Assembly: GCA_026210745.1 (NCBI GenBank)
Contig: CP110630.1
Span: 6,510,001 to 6,574,000, forward strand
Direction: 5' to 3'
Length of the DNA: 64,000 bases
DNA from: Exobasidium rhododendri
Taxonomy: Eukaryota; Basidiomycota; Exobasidiomycetes; Exobasidiales; Exobasidiaceae
Shown here: in pieces, positions 11,260 through 23,186 of the stretch
Layout of the letters: each line of letters starts with the position of its first letter
Numbering within the stretch: the stretch's first letter is position 1
Translations under genes and position numbers: made by a program
The notes under the pieces: model-generated
Database searches by the model: none
Seen by the model: the letters and a program-made list of their open reading frames with translations, nothing else
What the model was told of the DNA's origin: nothing

Positions 11260-12638
11260 GTGTCTCCTCCTTCGTCACAACAGCAAGCTCAAGTGCGCAC
11301 CATGTCGGCCAGCAAAGGACTAGCGCAGCCGAGCGCAGGGATAGCGGGTGCTCCAAGTAGTGCACAATCTGTCGTCGCTACTGCACCGGCCAAGCTCTCC
11401 ACTGCTGAGGGTTTCGCTATGGGATCCCTGTCCGCCATGACAGCTGTCATCTTCTCCAATCCAGCCGAATGTGTAAAGACGAGGATGCAACTGCAAGGAG
11501 AGCTCTTGGAGAAGGGTGGACTAGACCAAAAGCGACTATATAAGGGTGCATTGGATTGTTTCGTCAAGACGGCAAAGACGGAAGGTTTTAGTGGGGTACA
11601 GAGAGGGTTAGGTGCTGCCATGATATATCAAGTGTGCTTGAATGGAAGTCGCTTGGGTTTCTATGAACCTTTTAGGCTGACATTTAACAAGATGGCCGGG
11701 GTGGGTGAAAAGGAGGTGTGGGCTCCTGCTGCTTTCGCTGCCGGTGCAAGCTCAGGTATTGTTGGAGGTGAGTTCAAGTAGCTGCACCGGCGACTCATTC
11801 ATGACTTACACAAATCTCTTTGCATTTTTCAGCAATTCTCGGCAATCCTCTTTTCCTCATCAAAGCGAGAATGCAAGCATATTCGCCCCACTTTCAAATT
11901 GGAAAGACATCGTATAAATACAAGAATACGTTTGATGGATTAAGAAGTATCGTCAAATCAGATGGTATTTTAGGTCTAGCCAGAGGTATAGACGCTGCTA
12001 TACTACGAACTGCCATGGGAAGCACAGTACAATTACCGGCTTACAATTGGGCAAAGACATACTTGATGAATCTCAAAGAAGAAAATACATTCGCATACAA
12101 TCCTTTCTTGCTTGCAGCAGGAAAGCCAAACTCATTCTGGACGTACCTCCTTTCATCGACTTTCAGTGGTCTGTGTGTGTGTGCGGTCATGCAGCCGGCA
12201 GATACAGCGTTGAGTCGAGTCTACAACCAGCCAACATACATTGATGGTAGGTCAAAGGCAGGACTCGTACGTAGATGGGCGACCCGCATCCTGATCGTCT
12301 CCTCTCTTCCCTCCCAACCTTCTTTTTTGTTCTCCAGCTCGGGGTCGGTCAATAGGAAAGCTCTACAAGGGACCGATACACTGTCTCTATTTGACTGCGA
12401 AGACAGAGGGCCCACTGGCGTGGTACAAGGGTACCACTGCTCATCTCGCCCGAATAGCACCACACACAGTCAGTAGTGATGAATCTTTAAAGGCAAAGCT
12501 CTGATCGTACAGTATTGACACTCTCTACCCTTCCTTCAGGTCCTCACGCTGGTCCTCAACGAAGCATATGTAAGGTATTACGGCAACTGGAAAGCAGGCA
12601 GGAAGATCTTCTCCGAGCCGACAGAAAAGACACTATAG
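11260..12638 (+). CDS. OAC1: Mitochondrial oxaloacetate/sulfate-type carrier
   Basis: Inner-membrane solute carrier (SLC25 fold) that by family exchanges oxaloacetate, sulfate or related anions. Four exons: 11260-11767, 11833-12246, 12338-12468 and 12540-12638; 383 aa including a Ser/Ala/Gln-rich N-terminal extension of about 45 residues. The three repeats carry NPAECVKTRMQLQGEL, NPLFLIKARMQ and QPADTALSRVYNQ. The unusual second motif (Phe in place of the acidic residue) and the third ending xRxYNQ are hallmarks of Oac1 rather than of other carriers. The stretch RGIDAAILRTAMGSTVQLP also matches. Exon 3 gives LYKGPIHCLYLTAKTEG and HLARIAPHT. The start could also be the second Met, at 11302. 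Confidence 0.93.
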
Positions 12639-12988
12639 TGGGCGTTGTACACGGTAGATATACACTCGCTTTCTCCATCGAATCAACCAGATCGTGCATC
12701 TGTCTGCCATTCTGTCTTCAATTTTAAAGGTCGAGCCACAAATGAGCATCTAATCCTAGACGTCTAGGAAATGTGCGCAGATATTGAACTGAGTGTGAAA
12801 AAAGTGACCCTTGCGAGATGCTGTAAATGTTTAGCTTGCTGCACGTCTGCTAATTCTGGAATTGACCCGCCCCGCGTCTATACTCCAGTGCTTCTTCCTT
12901 TCGTCTGCCCCCCACGCTCATTTAGAAATCCTTCCCTGCTCTGGGCCCCCTCGGTGTACCATTTGTACCTGACGTAGTCGACTTAGAT
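12639..12988. other. Intergenic region with a 16-bp palindrome
   Basis: 350 bp between the carrier stop and the flavocytochrome b2 start. It contains a perfect 16-bp palindrome TCCTAGACGTCTAGGA at 12754-12769, about 220 bp upstream of the b2 start. No gene was seen. Confidence 0.6.
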
Positions 12989-14930
12989 ATGCCGCTTCTC
13001 GCTGAAGCAAGTGTTCGTAGTTCTCTTCGTTCATTCCGACCAACTTTACATGGGAATAAGGCCCGGAATGCCTCACAATGGGCCCAACAGAGCGGCAGAC
13101 GAATCACCAGAACTGCCTTGCCTGTCTTAGCCAGTGCCTCCTTTCTTGGCGCTCTTGGCTTCTACTTTGCGACATTTGACTATTGGACCGCGCATGCAGA
13201 CGACGGTGGAGTGAACAGCAATACGCTACCTTCGATCAGACCGACTTACACTATGGCTGGTGACGAGCAAAAGATGAAGATGATCAGCATGGACGAAGTC
13301 AATGAGCATAATTCGACCAAAAAGGGACTATGGGTGGCGATTCAAGGCCAAGTTTATGATCTTACCGACTTCGTTGATTCACATCCTGGGGGCAAGAATG
13401 TAATCCTCAAGAATGCAGGAAAGGACGTTACAGACTTATATGTGCCGATTCATCCGGCCAATGCTATAGCTGAAAGTTTGATCCCGTCACAGCATCTCGG
13501 GCAGGTGGACCCAAGGACAATCAAGAAGGCTCAGATAGGAGAGCTATCGGAGAGGGAGAAGAAAAGGATTCATGCTAGAGAGAACCTTCCTCCGTTGGGT
13601 ACAATACTCAACTTGGACGATTTCGAGGTGGGTTGTTGCAACGTGCGATAGAGGAAAGGTCACTGATGATGCTCATGACCATTTCTATTCCCACATCTCA
13701 GCAAGTCGCAAAGACGATCTTATCGGATCAAGCCTGGGCCTACTATTCGTCTGCCGGTGATGATGAGATCACAAAGCACCAGAATCGCTCTTCGTACTCC
13801 AGGATATGGTTCAAGCCTCGTATACTTCGATCCGTAGGCTCCGTTGACGCCTCTTCTTCACTGATCACAGGCAAGCACAACACATCCTTACCAGTGTACA
13901 TTTCACCAGCCGCCATGGCAAAGCTTGGCCACCCAGAAGGCGAGCTGAATTTGACAAGAGCGGCGGGAAAGGCGGGCATCGTTCAGGGAATCTCAGCCAA
14001 CGCTTCCATTAGTCTAGACGAAATGCTTGACGCTAGGTTACAAGGTCAGCCAGTCTTCTATCAGCTGTACGTGAACAAGGATCGAAGTGCTTCTGAAAAG
14101 ATTCTTCAAAAAGTGCAAGACAAGGACGTTTCTGCGATTATGTTGACCGTCGATGCACCGGTCATGGGAAATAGGGAGAGAGACATGAGAGCAAAGGGAG
14201 AAGAGGTGGAGACGGGAGGAGGAGCGGGAGGCGCAACAAAGGGAGGTGGGGTTGCTCAGGCTATTTCCGGCTACATCGATCCTGATCTGGTGAGTACAAG
14301 CATATCGCTGCAGGCTAAGACGTAGAATAGTACTAACGCCGCCTATTGCAGAGCTGGAATGACATTGCGTGGCTGAAGCAAAAGTGTTCGTTACCCCTCA
14401 TTCTAAAGGGAATTCAGACTGTTGCTGATGTTGAATTGGCCGTCAGACATGGCTGTCAAGGAGTGGTGCTCTCGAATCATGGAGGTCGATCACTTGACTA
14501 CGCTCCTGCCCCCATCGATGTACTGATTGAATTGCGTCAGACAAGGCCAGACTTGTTCAAGAAGATTGAAGTCTACGTCGATGGAGGCGTTCGAAGAGGA
14601 ACAGATGTTCTCAAGGCGTTGGCATTGGGTGCTACAGCAGTAGGTTTGGGGAGGCCCTTTCTTGTGAGTAGAGGCAGTCGCAGGGTGAAAAGCTCGTGGA
14701 GGTATACTCACCCCCTGCTGTGCCTAATCTCACAGTATGCTCAATCAGGCTACGGAGAAGCAGGCGCAAGTCGAGCTATCCAGATACTGCAAGACGAGAT
14801 TGAAAGGGGCATGCGATTGTTGGGCGTGACCTCCTTGAGTCAACTCACTCCAGACATGATCGACATACTGCCTCGCTCATACGACCCGTTCGTCCACGCA
14901 AAAAGGAAAGAAGACATTGATGAGCAGTAG
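12989..14930 (+). CDS. CYB2: L-lactate dehydrogenase (cytochrome), flavocytochrome b2
   Basis: Oxidises L-lactate to pyruvate in the mitochondrial intermembrane space and passes electrons through heme to cytochrome c. Exons 12989-13627, 13702-14289, 14352-14663 and 14736-14930, all phase 0; 577 aa. Residues 1-42 are an Arg/Ser-rich presequence; a hydrophobic sorting helix (LPVLASASFLGALGFYFATF) follows. The cytochrome b5 domain has HPGG with heme ligand His132 and a second ligand His155. The FMN-dependent alpha-hydroxy acid dehydrogenase domain includes VLSNHGGRSLDYAP with the catalytic His, and VDGGVRRGTDVLKALALGA for FMN phosphate. The 3' end lies 29 bp from the convergent hydrolase stop. 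Intron 3 is 72 nt and stop-free in frame. Confidence 0.95.
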
Positions 14931-14959
14931 TGATGAATATTTGTTGGCAACGTAACACC

Positions 14960-16379
14960 TCATAGCACAGAATACGGCTTCGACGCCAATTGCTTCTTTG
15001 CCCAGTCTCGGAAGCCGCGGTATATCTTCCGACTGTGAGGCAGAGCGGTCGGGAGAGTGAAGAAGTCGTGCGGTTGCAGTGGCTAGCAAAGGGAGGAAAG
15101 GGCATTTCAGTCAGGTGTTACCGAAGCAGTAAGCATGACTAATGACAGCACTCACAGCAACGACATATGTGATGGTAGCGCCCGCCTTCTTCGCTCTTTG
15201 CACAAAGTCACGTCCCTCATCGACGAGGCACTCCAATTCTCCATTCGACACATACATTGGGGGCAACTGCTCGAATTCTTCTGGACTCTTGTTCACTGGA
15301 CTAAGCCAAGGATCTACCAAACTCAAATTGCATCTCTCTTCGAATCCGGGCCCGATTTGCATGGAGCGGAGTCCCCAGTCACCGTAGGCCATCGTCATGA
15401 TATCGTACTTGAGATGGTTGGGTCTGGATTGATATTCACCATTGACGGTCGTCAGCCAGGGTGACAAGAGCAGCAAACCTGCCATGTATGCTCCTTGGCT
15501 CTCAGAATCACCACGAATCCTAGCTCCCTCTAGTCGCAAGAATCGTTCTAGAGAAAGGGCCAAATGAGCTCCGAAGCTGTCGCCACCGACGATGATCTGA
15601 TCAGGACGATAGCCGAGCTTTTCAGTGAGGTATAGATATCCTCCAAGCGCTTGAAGCAAGGGGATAGGGAACGGTGCATAGGGCGCAAGATTGTAATCCA
15701 CCGAAAAGACTGGAATTTCCGATGTTTTCGCGAGATTGGATGCGAGAGTGATACCCATGAACATGTCACCAGCTGAGAAAGTGACCCCTGCGCCACCATG
15801 AAAGTACAGTATGACTGGCTCTTTTTGACCTCCTTCGCTGGCGGCTGGTGTCCGTTGCTTGTCTCCCTTAGGCAAGTACCAGAAGGCCCTTGTTCGGCTC
15901 TTTGTCCAGCTGATGTCGACCATGGGAGGGCCATTGTACGTCTCACAATCTTGCACTCTGTCTTTTGTCGTTTTGCTTGTCTTGAGAGAGAGGATTCCCC
16001 GGTAGTACTGGAGCGGTGGTGCATCAAACCAAACGCGGTCATGTCGACGATGTTCACTATCTTGCTTGTGACCAATCTTGACGGCGGCTTGTGCAGCCAT
16101 GATTGGATGTGCGACTCTTCCTCCGGGACCTGTGTTGTTCAGGATGGCAAGCACCGTTCCGACGATACCAGGCCTCTCCCTGTAACCACCCTCTCTTGGC
16201 TGAATTGGCTGCATCTTGAATATGATCATAAGTTGAATAGTCAATCGAGTCATCAGGACAGCCACTGTCTCCTGCATTGACCACCTCTTGTGAGGCCGTA
16301 AGAAAGGGATCAAGCCTCGAATGACGACATAAGGAAAGTACGCAAATGTAGAAGGTAGGAAGGCGAGGTGAAAGAGTAG
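14960..16379 (-). CDS. Alpha/beta-hydrolase (hormone-sensitive-lipase-type esterase), membrane-anchored
   Basis: Predicted carboxylic ester hydrolase. The main exon runs from about 16379 to 15156, followed by an exon that ends at 14960. The second exon (from just upstream of 15070) supplies PLQPHDFFTLP, whose His is the expected catalytic base. The oxyanion motif reads YFHGGAG, the nucleophile elbow GGDSFGAH, and the acidic residue lies in GELECLVDEG. The N-terminal stretch LLFHLAFLPSTFAYFPYVVI looks like a membrane helix. No in-frame ATG precedes it in this exon, so a short 5' exon is likely; a candidate is ATG at 16562 with a donor at 16529. The first internal Met is near 16286. Substrate unknown. 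Confidence 0.82.
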
Positions 16380-16950
16380 CTGTCGTTGATGTACGTGTGT
16401 GCGAGTGCAATAAAATTCTCGTCAGCTAAATTTGCCCGGCATCATTTTACCACCTTCTCTGCTCCTCACAAGCTTGAACAGCGGCCTGAGGAAAGGAGGG
16501 CGAGGAGGCTTGGCAGCTTGGTATGCCACCTGTATAGCGCGGGACGTGCTTGGATCTGTCATTTAAGATGGGCAGGACGGCCTGGGGAAATTTGGTGGGA
16601 ATAACGCTCGAAGCGGTGAGAAAGATGGAGTAGGAGGAGGAGGAGCAGTGTGTAGTGGGGAGCGCACACGAATGCTCGGAACTCGGTACAAGGGCAAAGT
16701 GGGGATCGTGAACTCTTCCGCGCTAAAATGCTGTTCTTTCAACTGGTTGACCTAAGGGCAATTCTGAAAGCGCGTCTCTCGAGATGGGTTGCTCTGAGTG
16801 ATAATCGAAGAGGCCTTTTCGTGGAGTCTGATGCAAGTGATGTACACGTATGGCGCATTCTTTGAGACCGTGGGACGGGTTATAAGAAGAAGCACATACT
16901 ATATACATGGCTAAGCCTGGACAATCTAGCATGCGTGTGTGCCTCTGACT

Positions 16951-18281
16951 CTACTGCGGAGTCAAGACGATCTCGAACGTGGCTCCTGCCTTGACACCTT
17001 CTGAGACTTCCACCTTGACGATGCTCTCTGCTTCATCAACTGAAGTGGTGATACCGGCAACGTCGCTTCCGTCTCTTGACTCGACAGTAGCTTGAACTCC
17101 ACTAGAATACATCCTAGCCTTGTCAAAGAGGATGGAGAACTTATCGGCACCCGCAGCTAAGGAGCAGTCATGATAGGGAGGAAGTCAGTCCAGGAAGCTC
17201 ACCAAATCGAACGCTCGCAGATTGTGAAGAGCTCAGCTGACTCACATGCATACTCTCCAGTCCATCTCTTCTCTCCCTTGTCGTCCTCAAATACTTGAGA
17301 GATGGAGATGGTCTTCATATCTGGCGTGCCCGGCTTGTTTTGCGAGCTCAGATCGATGGGGACGTGGCCAATCTCGTAGAATGTATCTCGAACTCTTCCG
17401 ACACACATTGGTGTCTCTAGAGAGATCATTTGGACGACAGAGGTAGGTATACTACCATTGAGGTGGACCTGTGAGATGGCATGTCTCGTCAGCATCGGGA
17501 AGGGGCTCCTCTTAATCTCTTCGTTAGCGAGACTCACCTTGACGACATACATCAGCTTGACGCCCTCATCAACCTTCGTTGCAGTCCAAGCGCTCAATTC
17601 TACTGTGGCCCTCGTTCGGCTCTTTTGGTAACTTCCAGCTTCGGGCAAGCGTTCTTCATCCTTGACCGTCACCTGAATAATGGTCACCGAGTCAGCGTCA
17701 GGGGTCCACCAAGACTCTTGCACGGCGCAGATGTCGCGAGCCCAGATGAAATAAGAGGGTGACTTCCTGTGTGCAGAAGTCAATGTGAATGAGTTCGGCC
17801 AGCCCCTTTGTCTCGACTGCATATAACCTTGGATGCCTCACATAACACTGTAGAGCTCATACGAGGACGGCGAGTATCTGGCGATCGGAACACCGGATTC
17901 CAAGCGAGGATCCCACTTCTTCCGCATACCTGATTAAGCGGCGAGATCAGCAAGGAAGTCTCTGAGAGTGTGTGTGCGTGTGTCTCGCCCCACGCCAGTG
18001 TAGTACCCACCTGGCAGCTGTATAACGCCCATCATCTGCTGTGGTGTTGCACCCTCGACGATTGTGGTGCCCCTTGTGATGGGAATGTCGGAAGTATTCT
18101 CTGGATCGACAATCTTGCTCAGCTCCACCTCTTCTTTCTCGGGCATACTCTCCCAGTCCGAAGAAGTTTCGAGCTCCTTGAGTAGCTTTCGGGCTTCCTC
18201 CAGAGCGTCCGTGTAGTCACTCGGTCGATCAAAGTACGTTCCATTGGGTCCAGCAGGCGTTTCGGGTATTTGGAGCGACAT
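16951..18281 (-). CDS. START-domain lipid-transfer protein
   Basis: Soluble protein with a StAR-related lipid-binding fold. Five exons: 18281-18011, 17929-17842, 17766-17538, 17468-17246 and 17156-16951; 338 aa. Splicing reconnects QLPG-MRKKWDPRLESG, SYELYSVM-KSPSYFIWARD and LMYVVK-VHLNGSIPTSVVQM, which together give the typical START order: a solvent-exposed IVEGATPQQMMGVIQLPG helix, the W-D-P-R strand, RDI, and the C-terminal NGSIP...P helix. An extra C-terminal region of about 115 residues after the domain looks beta-rich and ends VLTPQ. No signal peptide or membrane helix. The ligand is not predictable by eye. Confidence 0.88.
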
Positions 18282-19366
18282 GATGATGGTGCGTGAGGTA
18301 TACTTATGCGAACGAAGTCTCAGCCTGCTTGAATACAATTAGCGGTGGTGTGGTCCACTATATCCCCGGCTTCGTGGATTTTTTAAGCGTGAAGTGGGGA
18401 CATTAGAATTACTCACCGTCTTGCCCTGTGCGTGAAAGTGAACTTATACTTGGAGTCGAGAATGGATTTACAGTATACATAGGGCAGACGCCACGCGCTT
18501 CCCTTGGAAGGAAAGTCGCCTACAGATATACAGTAGATACGTCGCGTTTGAGTATAGATAGAAGGCATCTTCGCGGCGGTCTTGTCTGGGCAGAGCGAGC
18601 AAGCACGGCGGGTCTTGAGGGGGTCCAGACTCATCTTGCAAGTTTAAAGAGAAGCGCTATCGGACGATACTGACAGCGTTCATTGCCTGCAATGGGCGCT
18701 CCACGAGGGTGTTATCAGCGTTATCTGATCAGGCCGCGACTCTGTTCTTAATAGGCTTTTCTTGATCCTATCGAATTTTATAGGTCAGTGTGGTCAGGCC
18801 GACCTAGCGACCTGTAATCGGGAACAGGAACATTCGCAACAGGAGAAAGTTGTCAATATATATTCCGATCAAAGAATATAATATCTTGTGGCGACTGATG
18901 GACGTTTTTGATAAGAGTCCTTGGATGCGATAACGCGCTTACTCTACGATCCACTACTTTCATTGGACAGACTCTTTTTCCCTTGTTTCTTATCGCTTCA
19001 CCCGGCGAGCGGACTTCAATACGCGGGAGGGTCGGTCAATCAGTCAGAAAAGGAAAATTTTCACCAAGAGAGGCGCAGCTGCCATGGTGCAATACACAAA
19101 TGCACTGTCTAGCGCGCTTAATTAAGATTTACATCGATGTGCTTTTTTCTTTTTCTTTTCGTTTAGTTGCACACGCAATTATAGTTGAGCCGAAGATACA
19201 GACGGGAAGCTCCTACAAAGTATTTTCTTCTCACCAGAGTGGGGGACAGCGCCTATAAAGGCACCTCTTTTTTCTTGCTGTCTCCCACGTACATTTTAAG
19301 ACACTGACTCTGCGTACATCCTCCCCTTTTCATCCTGCCTCTGCTCCCCCCTTTCTTTATCAAGAA
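18282..19366. other. Divergent promoter region
   Basis: 1.08 kb between the START gene and the phosphatase-like gene, with AT-rich patches near 18850-18890 and 19130-19180. Apart from the TATA element at 19254 I see no gene, RNA or repeat. Confidence 0.6.
19254..19260 (+). promoter_or_regulatory. TATA box of the phosphatase-like gene
   Basis: TATAAAG, 107 bp upstream of the ATG at 19367 and followed by a pyrimidine-rich leader. This is a strong match to a core promoter; clear TATA elements are uncommon in this window, so the gene may be inducible. Confidence 0.55.
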
Positions 19367-20746
19367 ATGTCTGTCGCCGGTATTGTTCTCCTGACTCGTC
19401 ATGGTGACCGTCAAGGTTTCTACCAGTCCCCTACTACCTACACTGCCATCTCCACCAACTTGACTTTGCTTGGCAACCTTGAAGAGTACCAGAACGGTCA
19501 AGATCTCCGAACGATGTACATGTCTGGAGACACTGCCATCTCTGGTCTTAACACCACCGTTGCCAATGGAGGTCAACTCCGTCTAATGGCCGATGCTGGT
19601 GGTGAAGGTAGCGTCATCATTGACTCTGCCAATGCACTCTTGCAAGGTCTTTACCCACCGTACAATGAGTCCATCTCCTTGGCAAACGGTACCACTGTCT
19701 CATGGGATCGAGCCCAATTGATCGAAGTCGAGACCATCGAAGCTAATCAAAACACTTGGCTAGAGGGATACACTGACTGCAGCGGATGGACTAGTCGACT
19801 CAACACTTGGTACAACTCCACCGAATTCAAAGCGCAAGCCAAGATTGCCAATCCCTTCTTTCAGAGCATCAGCAGTATATTGGGACCCAACCGACCGGCT
19901 ACTCTTCAGAATGCGTGGAATTTGTTCGATTTCCTCAACGTTGAGTCCATTCACAACGCTACCCTGTCGCCACAGATCACTCCTCAAATCTTGTCTCAGG
20001 CGCGATACTGGGCAAACTACCACGAAGCTGGATCATTCACCGATCCTGATCTTTCCAACAACGGAAACGTAGCTGGTCAAGCTATTCTTCCCCCCATTCT
20101 ATCTGCTATGACTGACATCGGCAACTCCACCACGGGACTCAAGATCGGTTACATGGCCATCGCATACAAGCCTTTCCTCTCGCTCTTCAACATGTGGGGT
20201 CTACCCTCCCCATTGAAAGACACTGTCGTCGATTACGCCAGCGCTGCCATCCTCGAAATCCGAACAGACAACACAATGAGACTCTTGTTCCGAAACGGAA
20301 CATCGACAGGAGGTGGAGATGCCAACTTCACTTCGTATGCTCTCTTTGGAAGCTCCAATGCCGAATCGTACCCCATCGCCGACTTCATGTCCAACATGGA
20401 GCCATACTCTCTCAACACCCTCACAAAATGGTGTGACAAGTGTGGAGAAACAGAAGAGAGAGGATGCGGAGTATTGGCTGCCTTGAATGGCACGGGAGGA
20501 GCTGGATACGCAAGTATCGATACCACTACCGGTCGACACGCGGTCAGCCCAGTGGTTGCTGGTGTGATCGGTGCCATGGTCACCCTAGCCGTTGCTGCTT
20601 TTGCCCTTGCGCTGTGGTTGGTCTTGGGAGGACTTGTCAAGAAGCACAGAGGCAAAAAGAACTCCCGCGGATCTGGCTCATCAGTCGGAACTCGTACTGG
20701 ATCGGACCACCACCTCGAGACCAAGCACTCTCCATCTTCGCCTTGA
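19367..20746 (+). CDS. Histidine-phosphatase-superfamily membrane protein (clade 2)
   Basis: Single exon, 459 aa. The protein begins almost directly with the superfamily motif RHGDR (residues 11-15, in LLTRHGDRQGFYQ), so there is no normal signal peptide. The ectodomain-like part has many N-x-S/T sites and a Cys-rich end (WCDKCGETEERGCG). One membrane helix (VVAGVIGAMVTLAVAAFALA and onward) is followed by a basic tail KKHRGKKNS, giving a type I-like layout with the catalytic domain in a lumen or outside. The conserved HD proton-donor pair of acid phosphatases is not visible; the equivalent stretch reads GYMAIAYKPFLSLFNMWG. It may be a phosphatase with altered chemistry or a pseudoenzyme. Confidence 0.85.
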   Translation: MSVAGIVLLTRHGDRQGFYQSPTTYTAISTNLTLLGNLEEYQNGQDLRTMYMSGDTAISGLNTTVANGGQLRLMADAGGEGSVIIDSANALLQGLYPPYNESISLANGTTVSWDRAQLIEVETIEANQNTWLEGYTDCSGWTSRLNTWYNSTEFKAQAKIANPFFQSISSILGPNRPATLQNAWNLFDFLNVESIHNATLSPQITPQILSQARYWANYHEAGSFTDPDLSNNGNVAGQAILPPILSAMTDIGNSTTGLKIGYMAIAYKPFLSLFNMWGLPSPLKDTVVDYASAAILEIRTDNTMRLLFRNGTSTGGGDANFTSYALFGSSNAESYPIADFMSNMEPYSLNTLTKWCDKCGETEERGCGVLAALNGTGGAGYASIDTTTGRHAVSPVVAGVIGAMVTLAVAAFALALWLVLGGLVKKHRGKKNSRGSGSSVGTRTGSDHHLETKHSPSSP

Positions 20747-21242
20747 GTCGTCCTCCGTCTTTCCCTCCTATTTGTTTTCCTTTCTCCTTTCTGCCGCTTC
20801 AATGTCACCCAGCTGAGACTTGTGTTCTGTACCATCGGAAATGTACATTTATTTATGAAATGAACAAGTGTTTTCTTGTCGACCAAAATAGAATCTTGAA
20901 CCCCTTGTGCACCACTGATACGGGCGACGGCTCTAGCAATCGATCTTACTTCGTGGTCTTCTGCTTCCACCTGCGACGGCGCTTCTTTCTGGGAAAGTTC
21001 AGCGGCCTCAATGTCAAAGCAGAGATCTCAACGTCATGGTAAGACACTGGACTCCTTTCCGGGAAATGTTGTACCCCCTTACCAGTGAGCTCGATATCGC
21101 ACTCAGACCGCTTCGTCCATTACTTCAAATTTGATCTAGAGCCACTCTCCTCACCGAATCCGGAATAAGAGCAGCATAAAAAAAGGAAGAAAGAAAAACA
21201 TGTTGGTCTATAAGGGTATCTGTACAATTTTAAAGGGGGGTT
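20747..21242. other. Convergent 3' intergenic region
   Basis: About 500 bp between two convergent stops, pyrimidine-rich, with no gene, RNA or repeat seen. Confidence 0.6.
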
Positions 21243-23186
21243 TCAGCGGCCCGTAGCGCTTTGGACGTCGACGGTGTTCAACAATGCAATGGCATCTGAT
21301 CGGTAATTGTCCAAGATGATGGATGTCTGATCATTGCTGTATTGCATCATGCTTGGAGTTGACGAAGTGTAGGCGGGCCATGCAGGCAGGCCTTCAGAGG
21401 CACTCGGATCTTGTGAGATGGCGAAAGCGAGGTATTGACGAGCATAAGTTGCACTGATTGCGTTGGATGGTGCCTGTAGCAAAGCACCCAGATCAGAGCC
21501 ATGAGGAACACCTACACTTGCTGCGTCCGCTGGATTACTTTGGGCATAGAGATATGAATAGACTTTGAGACCCTCGTTGGCAAAAGCTGACAGCAGGAAG
21601 CGTCGATTGGACTGAAAGCGAATGTCACCGTACAAGGAAGCGGCTCTCTTGTATTGGTTTGTACTTCCAAAGAAACGATCATCACTTCGTACGCCCACTG
21701 GAGCGTATGGTGAGCCTTGCGAAGGGACGTCTGGATAGGCGGCCAACACATTGTTCAATGCTACCATTGAGGCTGCATTTGAACTTGAGGTCGAATTGGT
21801 AAAGTACACGGTCGATATCCAATTCGAAACGTCTGCTGTACTGATCAAATCCTGGGGTGCAAAGTAGGTCCCTTCGTCCAGACAATCTCCATGCAAGATA
21901 GGAATCTTAGCGAAGGAGCCACTGTTGATGAGCGTACTTGGTCGAGAAGAGAAGAAGCCTTCAACACTAGCACCCCCGTCCATCACAGGCGTCCAAGTGT
22001 AGTATCCTCTGACGAGGGTAGCCTGTTCACTCGCTCGAGTGGATTCGGCTGCTGACACGGTCTTCAGGTCATTCCATGAAGCACTTCGAAGGCAGTTGAT
22101 GTGATCGCTGGATGATGCGCATCCTACCGAGCTAAGAACTCTTTCAAATTGGGCATTTTTCACGCTGGGATAGTCGATAGGCACACCACCTGCTGAACCT
22201 GATTCGAGAATGGCTGCGTGGAAGGGCGCTGTCTTGTCGGCGTATGCTAACAGCAATGCAGACGCACCGAAAGAGCTGACAGAGGGCAGGTCTTATCTCA
22301 GTATTCGTTGGGCGTATCTCTACACCCCAATTCTCTCATCCACTCACCCTGCTGATTGACCCCAGATGGTGATCTTTGTTGCGTCTCCTCCGAATGCATC
22401 TACATGGCTCTGCACCCATTCCGTTGCTGCTCTCATGTCCCTGAAGCCGTTGTTCAATCTGGCGGTGGTGGTTTGACTGGTGATTGCCGTAGCCATACCA
22501 CCGCTAGCCAAAAATCCAAAGAGTCCTAGTCGGTAATTGATTCGTACGACAACGACGTCTTGTCCATTGTTGTGCCCCAAAGAGATCAGATCAGAGGGGT
22601 CATTTATGTTTCCCGAACCACCTTCGAATCCACCACCATGGAAGTGGACGAGGACAGGTAGCTTCGTAGTGAGTGGAATGCTTTGAGGTCGTTGAATGTT
22701 CAAGTAGAGGCAGTCTTCGCTTTGTGAGGTACTCGTGGAGCCACTTTGTGCACAAACGGACGGTGGAGTACTTGCAGCATACGTCTTTCCGGGAGAGGGA
22801 GGCAACTGCGGTGGTGCAAAGCGCAAATTACCAACGGGAGCAGCAGCGTATCGAATGCCTGTTGACCGAGCGATAAGAGAAATGTTGCATTAGTGTCATG
22901 ATCGCATTTGATAAGAAACGTCAAATGACTCACCGTACCAAGAGCATATCGTAGACGAGCATGTACCGACATAATTGGTGTTGGTGGTACTATCATGGGC
23001 AGTCATGGAATTGGCGGCGTTAGCTTTTCCATAGTACCCAGCAGAGGCAATGAAGCCCAAAAGGACGATGAGTGGAGAGCAACGCATGAGCACCTGGAGC
23101 CACAAAGGAATACGAGAAGGGGTCGATGGCGAAGGAGGGGACTTTTGCCGAGCCCAGCTGCAGGCACCTTTAAGTACGTCCCTCAT
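21243..23186 (-). CDS. Type-B carboxylesterase/lipase with N-terminal membrane anchor
   Basis: Alpha/beta-hydrolase of the carboxylesterase/cholinesterase family. Exons 23186-22934, 22858-22348 and 22275-21243; 598 aa. A hydrophobic helix near residues 34-50 (MRCSPLIVLLGFIASAGYYG) is a signal anchor. The family motifs are SEDCLYLNIQRP, VHFHGGGFEGGSG (oxyanion hole), RINYRLGLFGFL, and the nucleophile elbow WGQSAG, which is cut by intron 2 (GG joined to C). The catalytic His is probably in VPHGSDLGALL. The start at 23186 is the first ATG after an upstream GTG-initiated stretch. Likely secreted or surface-bound; substrate unknown. Confidence 0.9.

Noticed and set aside
16530-16562. Candidate first exon of the alpha/beta-hydrolase (ATG at 16562)
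   Set aside because: Phase fits, but the donor (GTGGCA) is weak and the 11 codons carry no signal; mentioned only as a possibility.
20233-20970. 245-codon antisense frame opposite the phosphatase-like gene
   Set aside because: A mirror of a real coding region; no protein motif.
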